Notes: a model not told the origin generated them from the sequence alone. Numbered from the stretch's first letter, positions 44,159 to 53,375 are shown. The stretch: 64,000 nucleotides of DNA from Variovorax dokdonensis (GCF_030316895.1 NZ_JASZYV010000004.1:62001-126000), one strand, 5' to 3'. Made by a program: numbers and translations.

Positions 44159-45430
44159 CTACGCCGGCTGCAGCGCAGCGGGGAGTAACAAGATCGTCGT
44201 GAATCCGGCCAGCGGCGGCGCCAGCCAGCGTTGCGCACGCGCGCGTCCCACCGATCGCACCCGGCCTTGAGCTTCCAGTTCGGCCAAGGCGCGCTGCACC
44301 GTGCGCTGGCTCGCGTCCAGGGCCAGCGCAAGTGCAGAAGTCGACCAGGCAGCGCCGTCCGACAGCAGCGCCTGAAGCGCCGCCTGCTCGCCATCGATGG
44401 GGGGCGCAAGCACGACCACCGAACGTCCTTCGAGCGGCTGCAGGGCGAATCCACTGGCCGTGGCCTCGATGCGCGCCAGCGGCTTGACCAAGGCGCGCAG
44501 TCGGCCCATTTCCACGCGCAGCCTTGCACGATGCGTCTCGTCCGGATTGCGCGTACGAAAGGCATCGGCAATCAGGAACTCGCGTGCCACATCGCCAGGC
44601 CAAGCATGCGCCAATGCCCGCAGCAGCGCGAAGGGCACGGGGCGGCGAGCCAGCGGCAGCCACGTCGTGCCGCAGCGCAAGCCGCGTCGGCATGCATCCA
44701 GAACGAGCTGGGTCGGATCGGCCATCAGAGCCGCCACCTCACGCAACTCCAGCGGTCGCGCATCGGCGGCTTCGTCGACGCCCAACCCGCTTGCTCCAAC
44801 GGCCGGCGCGCGGCGCGCTGCGGGCCGCCGCATGGCCTCCAGCGCCTCGTTGACTTCGGCGACCAGGGCGGGCACATCTGCGCGAAGGGCCAAGGCGCGC
44901 GCCCGCGCCAACAGCGCCTGCGCCTCGTCGATGCGCAGCGAGCGCAAAGCCAGCTCGGCAGCGGAAAGATCGGCCACTGCCGCCATTGCTGGCGAGATGC
45001 CTTGGCGCAGGTCGAGCGTCGACAAGAGCGCGGATGCCTCTCCGAGTCGCCCGAGCAGCAACAGCCGGCGCGCCGCGATCAGCTTCGCCTGCAGCGCGTT
45101 GGCATGATCGTCGTGGGCGGCCAGCGTGGACGCAGCGGCGGTGAGCGCACGCGGTGATGCGCCACTGCTGCCGAGATCGCGCATGGCCAGCGCCACCTCC
45201 GCCTCGGCAACGATGCAGCGTGCACGCGCCAGCGATTCATGCTCGGCGCCGAATCGCCGCGCCGCGCGTTGAAGCAGATGGCGCGCGCGCACGTGCTCCC
45301 CCAACTGCGCCATCGCGATGCCGCGCAAGGCAAGGGCAGCGGGATCGTCGCGCAGGGCCACGCGCTTGAGCGCGCCAAGCGCATCGCCAGCCGCCAATGC
45401 GCGGGCGGCGGCGGAGATCAAGGCATCCAT
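44159..45430 (-). CDS. TPR-like plus winged-helix regulator
   Basis: The 423-aa product has an N-terminal half of Ala/Leu-rich helical pairs resembling TPR repeats (DALGALKRVALRDDPAALALRGIAMAQLGEHVRARHLLQRAARRFG and so on). A transcription-regulator-like segment follows (LARRPVPFALLRALAHAWPGDVAREFLIADAFRTRN). The C-terminus is a winged helix (LLSDGAAWSTSALALALDASQRTVQRALAELEAQGRVRSVGRARAQRW). From memory such proteins sit upstream of DUF899 and propeller genes. It is 50 nt upstream of the propeller gene on the same strand and is its probable regulator. Confidence 0.8.
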   Translation of the reverse strand: MDALISAAARALAAGDALGALKRVALRDDPAALALRGIAMAQLGEHVRARHLLQRAARRFGAEHESLARARCIVAEAEVALAMRDLGSSGASPRALTAAASTLAAHDDHANALQAKLIAARRLLLLGRLGEASALLSTLDLRQGISPAMAAVADLSAAELALRSLRIDEAQALLARARALALRADVPALVAEVNEALEAMRRPAARRAPAVGASGLGVDEAADARPLELREVAALMADPTQLVLDACRRGLRCGTTWLPLARRPVPFALLRALAHAWPGDVAREFLIADAFRTRNPDETHRARLRVEMGRLRALVKPLARIEATASGFALQPLEGRSVVVLAPPIDGEQAALQALLSDGAAWSTSALALALDASQRTVQRALAELEAQGRVRSVGRARAQRWLAPPLAGFTTILLLPAALQPA

Positions 45431-45504
45431 GGGGCGGCATTCTGACGGGATGCCGCGAAGCGCGAAAGGCGCGGCGGCTGCTGCCGCCGCAAGCGCGCCA
45501 AGAC

Positions 45505-45978
45505 TCAGGAGGAGCGTTGCTCTTCAGCCGGCGCGGCCGTCGAGACGCTGGCTGGGTGCGCTGCCACATCCGCTGACGCGTCGGCGGGGACTTCGGGCCG
45601 GGTCAGCGTCCAGGTGCGAAGCTTGCCATTGAAGAACTCCGCATCGACATAGGAGCCGCCGTTGTCGGTCCAGCGGTACAACTCGGGTTGCTCGTCCTTG
45701 GGTGAGCGCAGTTCCCCCAGCGCGCGGGTGAGCGCGATGACGTGCATCAGCGTCTGCCCCTTGCGCATCTTGACGTTGAGCATCACCGCGCTGGCCACGC
45801 TGCCGATCGGGCGATTGGAAGCGCGGCGCAGCACGGCCAGGGCCCGGTTGAAGTTGAGCAGCAGGAACATGACGATCGCGCCGCCCGCGAGGGCGACGCC
45901 GGCCCAGCCGTAGGCGCGGTAGGAGCCGAACAGGATCAGGAGGCCCGCGGCGGGCACCCACAATTGCTTGAAGTTCAT
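45505..45978 (-). CDS. small membrane protein with cytoplasmic domain
   Basis: The 157-aa product has two N-terminal membrane helices (LWVPAAGLLILFGSYRAYGW and GVALAGGAIVMFLLLNF). They are followed by a soluble region with RPIGSVASAVMLNVKMRKGQTLMHVIALTRALGEL and a strand-rich stretch YRWTDNGGSYVDAEFFNGKLRTWTLTRP. It resembles conserved hypothetical proteins of Burkholderiales that I remember without a name. It lies after the BCCT gene (57 nt) and before the HTH gene on the same strand. Function unknown. Confidence 0.72.
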   Translation of the reverse strand: MNFKQLWVPAAGLLILFGSYRAYGWAGVALAGGAIVMFLLLNFNRALAVLRRASNRPIGSVASAVMLNVKMRKGQTLMHVIALTRALGELRSPKDEQPELYRWTDNGGSYVDAEFFNGKLRTWTLTRPEVPADASADVAAHPASVSTAAPAEEQRSS

Positions 45979-46003
45979 GCGCCTTATTGTCGCCGCTGCA
46001 CTG

Positions 46004-46021
46004 CGGCGGCCATGGCCGCCG
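46004..46021. terminator. perfect 18-bp palindrome, possible 3' hairpin
   Basis: CGGCGGCCA (46004-46012) is directly followed by its reverse complement (46013-46021), with no spacer. The sequence lies in the 57 nt between the BCCT gene (ends 46036) and the next gene (starts 45978). It may be a rho-assisted 3' hairpin or a simple GC palindrome. No U-tract follows in the leftward direction. Confidence 0.35.
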
Positions 46022-46035
46022 AGGCTATTGCGGCG

Positions 46036-47637
46036 TCAGCCGATATCGTCTCGCCGCGCCTGGGCCGGCCTTGCCGATGACGGCGCTTGACCGCCGCCGG
46101 CACCCTGCCCGACCGCTTCTTCCTTGCTCACCCACTCGCGCAGGCGCCGATGCAGCTTGCGTTCCTGGGCATCTTCTTCTCTCCAGTCCTGCCGGATGGC
46201 GATCACGAGCGCGATGCACATCAGGATCAGCACCAGCGAGAACGGCAGGGCGAACACGATCGTGGCAGCCTGCAGCGCGTTGATGCCGCCGGCCAACAGA
46301 AGGCTCATGGCAATCCCCGAGACAAGCACGCCCCAGATGATCTTGACCTTGGCCTTCGGATTGGGGTCTCCCCCCGTGCTCATGGTGCCCAGCACCAGCG
46401 TGGCCGAATCGCCCGAAGTGACGAAGAAGACGAACACCAGCACCGTCGCCACGATCGACAGCAAAGTGCTGGCTGGCAATGCGTTGAACATGACGAACAT
46501 GGTGGTGGCCACGTTTTCCTTGACCGCCTCGGCCAGCGGAACGTCGCGGAAGATCTCGAGGTTGAGTGCGGTGCCACCGAAGATGGAAAACCACACGAAG
46601 CCCACCAGCGAAGGCGCCAGCACCACGCCCATGATGAATTCGCGGATCGTGCGGCCCTTCGACACGCGAGCGATGAACAGACCCACGAAGGGCGACCATG
46701 CCAGCCACCATGCCCAGTAGAAGACGGTCCAGTCGGCCACCCAGGTGTTGTCGCGGAAGGGCGTGGTCCGCAGACTCATCTGCACCAGTTGCGACAGGTA
46801 CGAGCCCAGCGTGTTCGTCAGCGTGTCGACGATGGCCACGGTGGGCCCCACCACCAGGACGAACAGCGCCAGCAAGGCCGCCACGAGCAGGTTGCCCATC
46901 GACAGGTACTTCACGCCGCGTTCCACGCCCGTCACCGCCGAGGTGATGAAGAGCACGGTGGTGACGACGATGATGATCGCCTGGTTCGTCGCGCTCACCG
47001 TCACGCCGAAGGCAGCATGCAGTCCGCCGTTGATCTGGGTTGCGCCCACGCCCAGCGATGCCGCCACGCCGAAGGCGGTGGCCACGATGGCCAGCACATT
47101 GAACGCCGGCGAAAGCTTGCGCGCGATGGCCCATGGGAGCGATTCCGTCACCGAACTGATCAGCGGCGTGGTCTTGCGCCTGAAGGAGAAGAACGCGATG
47201 GCCAGTCCCACCACGCCATACACCGCCCAGGGGTGCAGCCCCCAATGGAAGAAGGCATAGCGCATGCTGGTTCGCGCGGCCTCCGCCGTGAGTGGCTCCA
47301 CGCCGGGCGGTGGCGTGACGTAGTGCGAGATGGGCTCGGCCACGCCGTAGAACACCAGGCCGATGCCCATGCCGGCGGCAAAGAGCATGGAGAACCATGC
47401 AGGCAGCGAGAACTCCGGCTCGTCGTCGTGGTCGCCCAGCTTGAGATTGCCGTAGCGCGTCACCGCCAGGAATACGGCCAGGACCACCAGCAACAGGACG
47501 AGCCACAGGTAGAGCCAGCCGAAGTTGTGCGAGATGTCGGCCAGTGCGCGATTGAACACCGAACCCAGCGTCGCCGGGGAGATCAACCCCCACAGCACGA
47601 TGGCGGCGATCACGCCGGCAGAAACAATAAGTTGCAT
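46036..47637 (-). CDS. BCCT family transporter (betaine/choline/carnitine)
   Basis: The 533-aa product has about 12 membrane segments and the BCCT core: FAAGMGIGLVFYGVAEPISHYVTPP, then FFHWGLHPWAVYGVVGLAIAFFSFRRKTTP, and the Trp-rich transport path TVFYWAWWLAWSPFVGLFIARVSKGRTIREFIMG. FVTSGDSATLVLGTMS follows. These are the conserved GMGIGL and WWxAWxPF motifs. It imports quaternary ammonium compounds or similar solutes across the inner membrane. The C-terminal tail is charged (HRRLREWVSKEEAVGQG) and could be osmosensory. It follows radA by 92 nt on the same strand. Confidence 0.93.
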   Translation of the reverse strand: MQLIVSAGVIAAIVLWGLISPATLGSVFNRALADISHNFGWLYLWLVLLLVVLAVFLAVTRYGNLKLGDHDDEPEFSLPAWFSMLFAAGMGIGLVFYGVAEPISHYVTPPPGVEPLTAEAARTSMRYAFFHWGLHPWAVYGVVGLAIAFFSFRRKTTPLISSVTESLPWAIARKLSPAFNVLAIVATAFGVAASLGVGATQINGGLHAAFGVTVSATNQAIIIVVTTVLFITSAVTGVERGVKYLSMGNLLVAALLALFVLVVGPTVAIVDTLTNTLGSYLSQLVQMSLRTTPFRDNTWVADWTVFYWAWWLAWSPFVGLFIARVSKGRTIREFIMGVVLAPSLVGFVWFSIFGGTALNLEIFRDVPLAEAVKENVATTMFVMFNALPASTLLSIVATVLVFVFFVTSGDSATLVLGTMSTGGDPNPKAKVKIIWGVLVSGIAMSLLLAGGINALQAATIVFALPFSLVLILMCIALVIAIRQDWREEDAQERKLHRRLREWVSKEEAVGQGAGGGQAPSSARPAQARRDDIG

Positions 47638-47729
47638 GATTCTTTTCCTCCTTCAATGACGCCGGGACGGATTCGACCCGGCTTTCTTCTTTCAGGCAAG
47701 TGCAGCGTGCCCGCTTGCAAATGCCCTGC

Positions 47730-49127
47730 TCAATCCAGGCCGCGCACGACTTCCAATGCTTCCTCGATGCGCTCGACAGGGTGCAGCACCATGCCCTCGA
47801 AGCCCGATGCGCCGGGCTTCGGCGCATTCGCGCGCGGCACGATGGCCACCGAAAAGCCAAGCTTGGCCGCTTCGCGCAGACGCTCCTGCCCGCGCGGCGC
47901 GGGTCGCACTTCGCCAGCCAGGCCCACTTCGCCGAAGGCGATGAAGCCCTTGGGCAGCGGCTTGCCGCGCAGCGAAGAGCTGATGGCCAGCATCACCGCC
48001 AGATCGGCCGCAGGCTCGGCGATCCGTACGCCGCCCACCGCGTTGACGAACACGTCCTGGTCCATGCAGGCCACGCCGGCATGGCGATGCAGCACCGCCA
48101 GCAGCATGGCCAGGCGCTCTCGATCGAGGCCCACCGACAAGCGGCGCGGACTGGGTCCGCCGTCGTCGACCAGCGCCTGGATCTCCACGAGCATCGGGCG
48201 CGTGCCTTCGAGCGTCACCAGCACGACGCTGCCGGGCACCGGCTCGCTGTGCTGGCTCAAGAAGATGGCACTGGGATTGCTCACGCCCTTGAGGCCGCGC
48301 TCGGTCATGGCGAACACGCCGATCTCGTTGACCGCGCCGAACCGGTTCTTGATGGCTCGCACCAGCCGAAAGCTCGAGTGCGTGTCGCCCTCGAAGTACA
48401 GCACCGTGTCGACCATGTGCTCCAGCACGCGCGGCCCGGCCAGCGCGCCTTCCTTGGTCACATGGCCGACCAGCACGACCGCCGTGCCACTCATCTTGGC
48501 GAAACGGGTCAGGTGAGCCGCGCACTCACGCACTTGTGCCACCGAGCCGGGCGCCGAGCTTAGCTGGTCCGAGTAGACCGTCTGGATGGAATCGATCACC
48601 GCGATGGCGGGGCGCGTACTGTCCAGCGTGGCGATGATCTTCTCGAGCTGGATCTCGGCGAGCACCTGCACCTGCGAATGCGACAGTTGCAGCCGGCGTG
48701 AGCGCATCGCCACCTGCGCGCCGCTCTCTTCACCGGTGACGTAAAGCGCGTTCTGCCCGGCACGCTGCAGCGCATCCACGGCCTGCAACAGCAGCGTGGA
48801 CTTGCCGATGCCGGGGTCGCCGCCGATGAGCGTGACGCCGCCCGCCACGATGCCGCCGCCGAGCACGCGGTCGAGCTCAGCCATGCCGGTCGGCGTGCGG
48901 GCCACGTCGACCGCCTCGATCTCCGACAGCAGCATCAACTCCGAAACGCCACCCAGCGCCGCGAACTGTGGTTGGCTGAGCCGGTTATTGCCGCCACTGC
49001 TCGCCGCGGGGCGTGCCGCCTGCTCCACGAGCGTGTTCCAGGCACCGCAGCTGGGGCACTTGCCAAGCCACTTCGCACTGGTGCCGCCGCATTCGCTGCA
49101 GACATATTGGGTCTTGTCTTTTGCCAT
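47730..49127 (-). CDS. radA: DNA repair protein RadA
   Basis: The 465-aa product has an N-terminal zinc finger C10-x2-C13...C24-x2-C27, a RecA-like ATPase with Walker A GGDPGIGKST and the family KNRFGAVNEIGVF motif. A Lon-type C-terminal domain follows (VNAVGGVRIAEPAADLAVMLAISSSLRG). RadA drives branch migration of recombination intermediates. It lies at the left end of the hpa insertion, on the same strand as alr (58346-59434). Confidence 0.96.
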   Translation of the reverse strand: MAKDKTQYVCSECGGTSAKWLGKCPSCGAWNTLVEQAARPAASSGGNNRLSQPQFAALGGVSELMLLSEIEAVDVARTPTGMAELDRVLGGGIVAGGVTLIGGDPGIGKSTLLLQAVDALQRAGQNALYVTGEESGAQVAMRSRRLQLSHSQVQVLAEIQLEKIIATLDSTRPAIAVIDSIQTVYSDQLSSAPGSVAQVRECAAHLTRFAKMSGTAVVLVGHVTKEGALAGPRVLEHMVDTVLYFEGDTHSSFRLVRAIKNRFGAVNEIGVFAMTERGLKGVSNPSAIFLSQHSEPVPGSVVLVTLEGTRPMLVEIQALVDDGGPSPRRLSVGLDRERLAMLLAVLHRHAGVACMDQDVFVNAVGGVRIAEPAADLAVMLAISSSLRGKPLPKGFIAFGEVGLAGEVRPAPRGQERLREAAKLGFSVAIVPRANAPKPGASGFEGMVLHPVERIEEALEVVRGLD

Positions 49128-49186
49128 GCAACGAAGTGTAGGCGGCGCCTACGGGTCAGCCCCAGTTGCGCACTTCAAGTCCAATC

Positions 49187-49202
49187 ATTTAATATATTAA
49201 AT
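49187..49202. promoter_or_regulatory. perfect 16-bp palindrome, likely HpaR operator
   Basis: ATTTAATATATTAAAT at 49187-49202 is perfectly self-complementary and entirely A/T in a GC-rich genome. It lies 20 nt upstream of the MarR-type hpaR start and 59 nt upstream of radA on the other side. MarR-family regulators bind palindromes of about this size in their own promoter. It is therefore the probable site through which HpaR represses the hpa operon. Confidence 0.7.
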
Positions 49203-49222
49203 AACTACAGGACACACGGCCC

Positions 49223-49657
49223 GTGACTGCGAATTTCACGCATCGCAACCTACCGCGACTGCTGCTGCAGGCGCGCGAGTCGGTCATGGCCCATACCCGT
49301 CCCAGCCTGCGCGAATACCATCTTTCAGACCAGCAATGGCGCGTGCTGCGGGTCCTGGGCGAACACGGCGCGGTCGAAACCGGCCGTGTGGCGCGCGAAG
49401 CCTTCATCCTCGGCCCGAGCCTCACCGGCGTGCTCGCACGCATGGAGCGAGACGGCCTCATCGTGCGCTGCCGCGACCCGCAGGACGCTCGCCGCAGCGT
49501 AATCGATGCAACACCGGCCGGTCGCAAGCTGGTCAAGCGGCTGTCCTTCTCCATCGAATCGCACTACGAGTGGCTCGAAACCTCGCTGGGCAAGGCCAAG
49601 CTGGCCCAGCTGTATGAACTGCTGGACGAACTCATCGCACTGGAACAGCCCACGTGA
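49223..49657 (+). CDS. hpaR: MarR-type regulator of hpa operon (HpaR/HpcR)
   Basis: The GTG at 49223 has AGGA about 10 nt upstream and gives 144 aa. It is a MarR winged HTH: SLREYHLSDQQWRVLRVLGEHGAVETGRVAREAFILGPSLTGVLARMERDGLIVRCRDPQDARRSVIDATPAG. This is the HpaR/HpcR subgroup, which senses hydroxyphenylacetate-type effectors. It is the first gene of the operon and overlaps hpaG1 by 4 bp. Regulation of itself through the A/T palindrome upstream is inferred. Confidence 0.9.
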   Translation: MTANFTHRNLPRLLLQARESVMAHTRPSLREYHLSDQQWRVLRVLGEHGAVETGRVAREAFILGPSLTGVLARMERDGLIVRCRDPQDARRSVIDATPAGRKLVKRLSFSIESHYEWLETSLGKAKLAQLYELLDELIALEQPT

Positions 49658-50277
49658 CCACGCACTACCTCCCCACCGGCACCGTCTACGGCGTTCTGCT
49701 CAATTTCCGCGCCGAGTTCGACGCGCTCGCGCCGCAGATGAACGAGCCGCCTTACAAGGCGCCGCCCCAGGCTCCCATCCTCTACGTGAAGACGGCGAAC
49801 ACCTTTTCCGCCCACGGCGCCGACATCGCGCTGCCGGCGCACGTGGAAGAAGTGGAGGTCGGCGCCACCATCGGCCTGGTGATGGGCGATGCGGGTCGCG
49901 TGGCGGGCTGCGCGTTGTTCAACGACCTTTCCATTCCCCACGCGAGCTTCTATCGGCCGCCGGTCAAGTTCAAATGCCTGGATGGTTTTCTGGGCGTGGG
50001 CGGCACGCTGCGCACCGACGGCGCCGATCCAGGCGCGATGTCGCTCGAAGTCCGCATCGACGGTCAAGCCAAACAGCGCGCCGACTTTTCCCAACTGGTG
50101 CGCGATCCCGCGCGCCTGCTGGCCGACGTGACCGACTTCATGACGCTGCGTTCGGGCGACGTCCTGCTGCTCGGCTGCAATGCGGCTCGCCCGCTGGCAC
50201 GCGCGGGGCAGCGCATCGACATCGTGGCGCCGGGCTTCGAGACACTGAGCAACACCCTCGTGAAGGAAAAGGCATGA
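49654..50277 (+). CDS. hpaG1: HpaG N-half: decarboxylase/isomerase subunit G1
   Basis: This 207-aa FAH-family protein starts TTHYLPTGTVYGVLLNFRAEFDALAPQMNEPPYKAPPQAPILYVK and corresponds to the N-terminal half of the bifunctional HpaG of E. coli. It acts in the conversion of 5-oxopent-3-ene-1,2,5-tricarboxylate, either as decarboxylase or as isomerase. Its start overlaps hpaR by 4 bp and its end overlaps hpaG2 by 4 bp, which favours equal production of the two halves. Confidence 0.88.
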   Translation: MTTHYLPTGTVYGVLLNFRAEFDALAPQMNEPPYKAPPQAPILYVKTANTFSAHGADIALPAHVEEVEVGATIGLVMGDAGRVAGCALFNDLSIPHASFYRPPVKFKCLDGFLGVGGTLRTDGADPGAMSLEVRIDGQAKQRADFSQLVRDPARLLADVTDFMTLRSGDVLLLGCNAARPLARAGQRIDIVAPGFETLSNTLVKEKA

Positions 50278-51035
50278 AGCACGCCCGCGTCATCTACCAG
50301 GGTGCAACGCACGAGGCCACCGAACGTGACGGCCAGTTGCTGCTGGCCGACGGACGGCTGGTGGCTTACGACGCGGTGGACTGGCTGCCGCCGCTGTCAC
50401 CTTCGCCAAGGCCGCGGACCATCCTCGCGCTGGGGCTCAACTATGCCGACCATGCCAAGGAGCTTGCGTTCAAGGCGCCGGAAGAACCGCTGGTGTTCGT
50501 CAAGGGCGAAGGCGCCCTCATCGGCCACCGGCAGTTCACCCACCGGCCCGCGGGCGTGCAGTTCATGCACTACGAATGCGAGCTCGCGGTGATCATCGGA
50601 CGCACCGCGCGGCGCGTGAAACGCGCGGACGCCTACGATTTCGTCGGCGGCTACACGGTGGCCAACGACTACGCCATCCGCGACTACCTCGAGAACTGGT
50701 ATCGCCCCAACCTGCGCGTGAAGAACCGCGACACCTGCACGCCGCTCGGCCCCTTCCTGGTGGATGCGGCCGACGTGCCCGACCCGATGTCCCTGGCGCT
50801 TCGCACGACCGTCAACGGCAAGGTCACGCAAAGCGGCAACACCAACGACATGGTGTTCGACGTGCCCTTCCTCGTCGAGTACTTCAGCAGTTTCATGACG
50901 CTGTCGCCCGGCGACCTGATCCTGACCGGCACGCCGGACGGCGTCGTCGATTGCCAGCCCGGCGACGTGGTCGTCACCGAGATCGAGCGCATCGGCGCGC
51001 TCGTCAACACCATCCAGACAGGCCCCACATCATGA
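50274..51035 (+). CDS. hpaG2: HpaG C-half: decarboxylase/isomerase subunit G2
   Basis: The ATG at 50274 overlaps the hpaG1 stop (ATGA) and gives 253 aa, so the longer frame is rejected. It is a complete FAH-fold protein with LALGLNYADHAKELAF, VFVKGEGALIGH, MHYECELAVIIGRTAR (metal Glu pair), VGGYTVANDYAIRDY and ILTGTPDGV. It catalyses the decarboxylation or isomerisation toward 2-oxohept-3-ene-1,7-dioate. It overlaps hpaE by 4 bp. Confidence 0.9.
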   Translation: MKHARVIYQGATHEATERDGQLLLADGRLVAYDAVDWLPPLSPSPRPRTILALGLNYADHAKELAFKAPEEPLVFVKGEGALIGHRQFTHRPAGVQFMHYECELAVIIGRTARRVKRADAYDFVGGYTVANDYAIRDYLENWYRPNLRVKNRDTCTPLGPFLVDAADVPDPMSLALRTTVNGKVTQSGNTNDMVFDVPFLVEYFSSFMTLSPGDLILTGTPDGVVDCQPGDVVVTEIERIGALVNTIQTGPTS

Positions 51036-52492
51036 AGATCGATCACCTGATCGGCGGCGAGCGCGTTGCCGGCCGCGACTATTTCGAGACCATCAACCCG
51101 GCCACCCAGGAAGTCCTGGCCGAGGTGGCATCCGGCGGAGAAGACGAAGTCAATGCCGCCGTGGCCGCCGCCAAGGGCGCATTTCCCAAGTGGGCCGGCT
51201 TGCCGGCCACCGAACGCGCGAAGCTGATGCGCAAGCTCGGCGACCTGATCGCCCGCCACGTGCCCGAACTCGCCCGGACCGAGACCGACGACTGTGGCCA
51301 GGTGATCGCGCAAACCGGCAAGCAGCTGGTGCCGCGCGCGGCCGACAACTTCTACTACTTCGCCGAGATGTGCACCCGCGTGGACGGCCACACCTATCCC
51401 ACGCCGACGCACTTGAACTACACGCTGTTCCACCCGGTGGGCGTGTGCGCGCTCATCAGCCCGTGGAACGTCCCGTTCATGACGGCCACCTGGAAGGTGG
51501 CGCCGTGCCTGGCATTCGGCAATACCGCGGTGCTGAAGATGAGCGAGTTGTCGCCGATGACCGCCGCCCGCCTGGGCGAACTGGCCCTGGAGGCTGGCAT
51601 CCCGGCCGGGGTGCTCAACATCGTGCACGGCTACGGCAAGGACGCCGGCGAGCCGCTGGTGGCGCATCCCGATGTGCGCGCCATCTCATTCACGGGCTCC
51701 ACCGCCACCGGCAACCGCATCGTCAAGACCGCGGGCCTGAAGAAGTTCAGCATGGAGCTGGGCGGCAAGAGCCCGTTCGTGATCTTCGACGACGCCGATC
51801 TGGACCGCGCGCTCGACGCCGCCGTGTTCATGATCTTCAGCAACAACGGCGAGCGCTGCACCGCCGGCTCGCGCATCCTGGTGCAGCAGTCGATCTATGC
51901 GGACTTCGTGGCGAAGTTCGTCGAGCGCGCCAAGCGCATCGCCGTCGGCGACCCCTTGGACGACAAGACCATCGTCGGCCCGATGATCAGCCAGGCCCAC
52001 CTGGCCAAGGTGCGCAGCTACATCGAGCTGGGCCCCAAGGAAGGCGCCACGCTGCTGTGCGGCGGCCTTGAGGCGCCCGCCAACCTGCCCGATCGGGTGA
52101 AGAAGGGCAACTACGTGGCGCCCACCGTGTTCGCCGACGTCGACAACCGCATGAAGATCGCGCAAGACGAGATCTTCGGCCCGGTCGCCTGCCTCATTCC
52201 GTTCAAGGACGAGGCACACGCGATCGAGCTGGCCAACGACATCCAGTACGGCCTGTCGAGCTACGTCTGGACCGAGAACATCGGCCGCGCACACCGCGTG
52301 GCCGCCGCGGTCGAAGCCGGCATGTGCTTCGTCAACAGCCAGAACGTGCGCGACCTGCGCCAGCCCTTCGGTGGAACCAAGGCCAGCGGCACCGGCCGCG
52401 AAGGCGGCACCTGGAGCTACGAAGTGTTCTGCGAACCGAAGAACGTGGCCGTGTCGCTCGGCTCGCACCACATTCCGCATTGGGGCATCTGA
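51032..52492 (+). CDS. hpaE: CHMS dehydrogenase HpaE
   Basis: This is a 486-aa aldehyde dehydrogenase with N146 (ISPWNVPF), catalytic Glu242 (MELGGKSPF) and nucleophile Cys276 (NNGERCTAGS). It oxidises 5-carboxymethyl-2-hydroxymuconate semialdehyde to the acid with NAD+. The family match is by these motifs and by position between hpaG2 and hpaD. Its ATG overlaps the hpaG2 stop by 4 bp. Confidence 0.94.
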   Translation: MKIDHLIGGERVAGRDYFETINPATQEVLAEVASGGEDEVNAAVAAAKGAFPKWAGLPATERAKLMRKLGDLIARHVPELARTETDDCGQVIAQTGKQLVPRAADNFYYFAEMCTRVDGHTYPTPTHLNYTLFHPVGVCALISPWNVPFMTATWKVAPCLAFGNTAVLKMSELSPMTAARLGELALEAGIPAGVLNIVHGYGKDAGEPLVAHPDVRAISFTGSTATGNRIVKTAGLKKFSMELGGKSPFVIFDDADLDRALDAAVFMIFSNNGERCTAGSRILVQQSIYADFVAKFVERAKRIAVGDPLDDKTIVGPMISQAHLAKVRSYIELGPKEGATLLCGGLEAPANLPDRVKKGNYVAPTVFADVDNRMKIAQDEIFGPVACLIPFKDEAHAIELANDIQYGLSSYVWTENIGRAHRVAAAVEAGMCFVNSQNVRDLRQPFGGTKASGTGREGGTWSYEVFCEPKNVAVSLGSHHIPHWGI

Positions 52493-52493
52493 C

Positions 52494-53357
52494 ATGGGCA
52501 CACTCGCACTCGCCGCCAAGATCACGCACGTACCGTCGATGTACCTGTCGGAGTTTCCCGGCCCCAATTTCGGCTGCCGCGACGCGGCGATCAACGGCCA
52601 CAAGGAGATCGACCGCCGTTGCCGCGAACTCGGTGTGGACACCATCGTCGTGTTCGACGTCCACTGGCAGGTCAACAGCGAATACCACATCAACTGCGGC
52701 CCGAAGTTCGAAGGCACCTACACCAGCAACGAGCTGCCGCACTTCATCAAGAACATGCCCTACGCCTATCCAGGCAATCCGGGGCTGGGCCACCTGATCG
52801 CCGACGTGGCCAACGAGATGGGCGTCAAGACCCGCGCCCACTCCGACACCACGCTGGAGCTGGAATACGGCACCCTGGTGCCGATGCGCTACATGAACGC
52901 CGACCAGCACTACAAGGTGATCAGCATCAGCGGCTGGTGCGACTGGCACGATCTGCACGAATCCGGCCGCTTCGGGCTGGCGGTGCGCCGCGCCATCGAG
53001 GAACGCTACGAAGGCACCGCGGCGGTCTTTGCCAGTGGCAGCCTGTCGCACCACTTTGCCGACAACGGCCGCGCGCCCGAGTTCATGCACAAGGTCTACG
53101 ACCCATTCCTGGAGCAGGTCGACCACCGCGTGGTGGAGCTGTGGAAGTCCGGCGACTGGAAGACCTTCGTCGGCATGCTCCCGATGTATGCCGACAAGTG
53201 CTGGGGCGAAGGCGACATGCACGACACGGCCATGCTGCTGGGCATGCTGGGTTGGGATCGCTACACGGCGCCGGCGGAGATCATCACGCCCTACTTCGGC
53301 AGTTCGGGCACGGGGCAGATCAATGCGGTCTTCCCGGTCACGCCGCTGCCGGCCTGA
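52494..53357 (+). CDS. hpaD: homoprotocatechuate 2,3-dioxygenase HpaD
   Basis: The 287-aa product is a class III (LigB-type) extradiol dioxygenase: AAKITHVPSMYLSEFPG at the N-terminus with the first metal His, FDVHWQVNSEYHINC with a second His, and ASGSLSHHFADNG. It cleaves 3,4-dihydroxyphenylacetate to 5-carboxymethyl-2-hydroxymuconate semialdehyde. It starts 1 nt after hpaE. Confidence 0.93.
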   Translation: MGTLALAAKITHVPSMYLSEFPGPNFGCRDAAINGHKEIDRRCRELGVDTIVVFDVHWQVNSEYHINCGPKFEGTYTSNELPHFIKNMPYAYPGNPGLGHLIADVANEMGVKTRAHSDTTLELEYGTLVPMRYMNADQHYKVISISGWCDWHDLHESGRFGLAVRRAIEERYEGTAAVFASGSLSHHFADNGRAPEFMHKVYDPFLEQVDHRVVELWKSGDWKTFVGMLPMYADKCWGEGDMHDTAMLLGMLGWDRYTAPAEIITPYFGSSGTGQINAVFPVTPLPA

Positions 53358-53375
53358 GCCACAGGAGCCCACGAC

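Noticed and set aside
46087..48516. Long plus-strand open frame of 809 codons
   Set aside because: It is antisense to the BCCT and radA genes, both confidently assigned by motifs. The product is His/Gln/Arg-rich without any family pattern.
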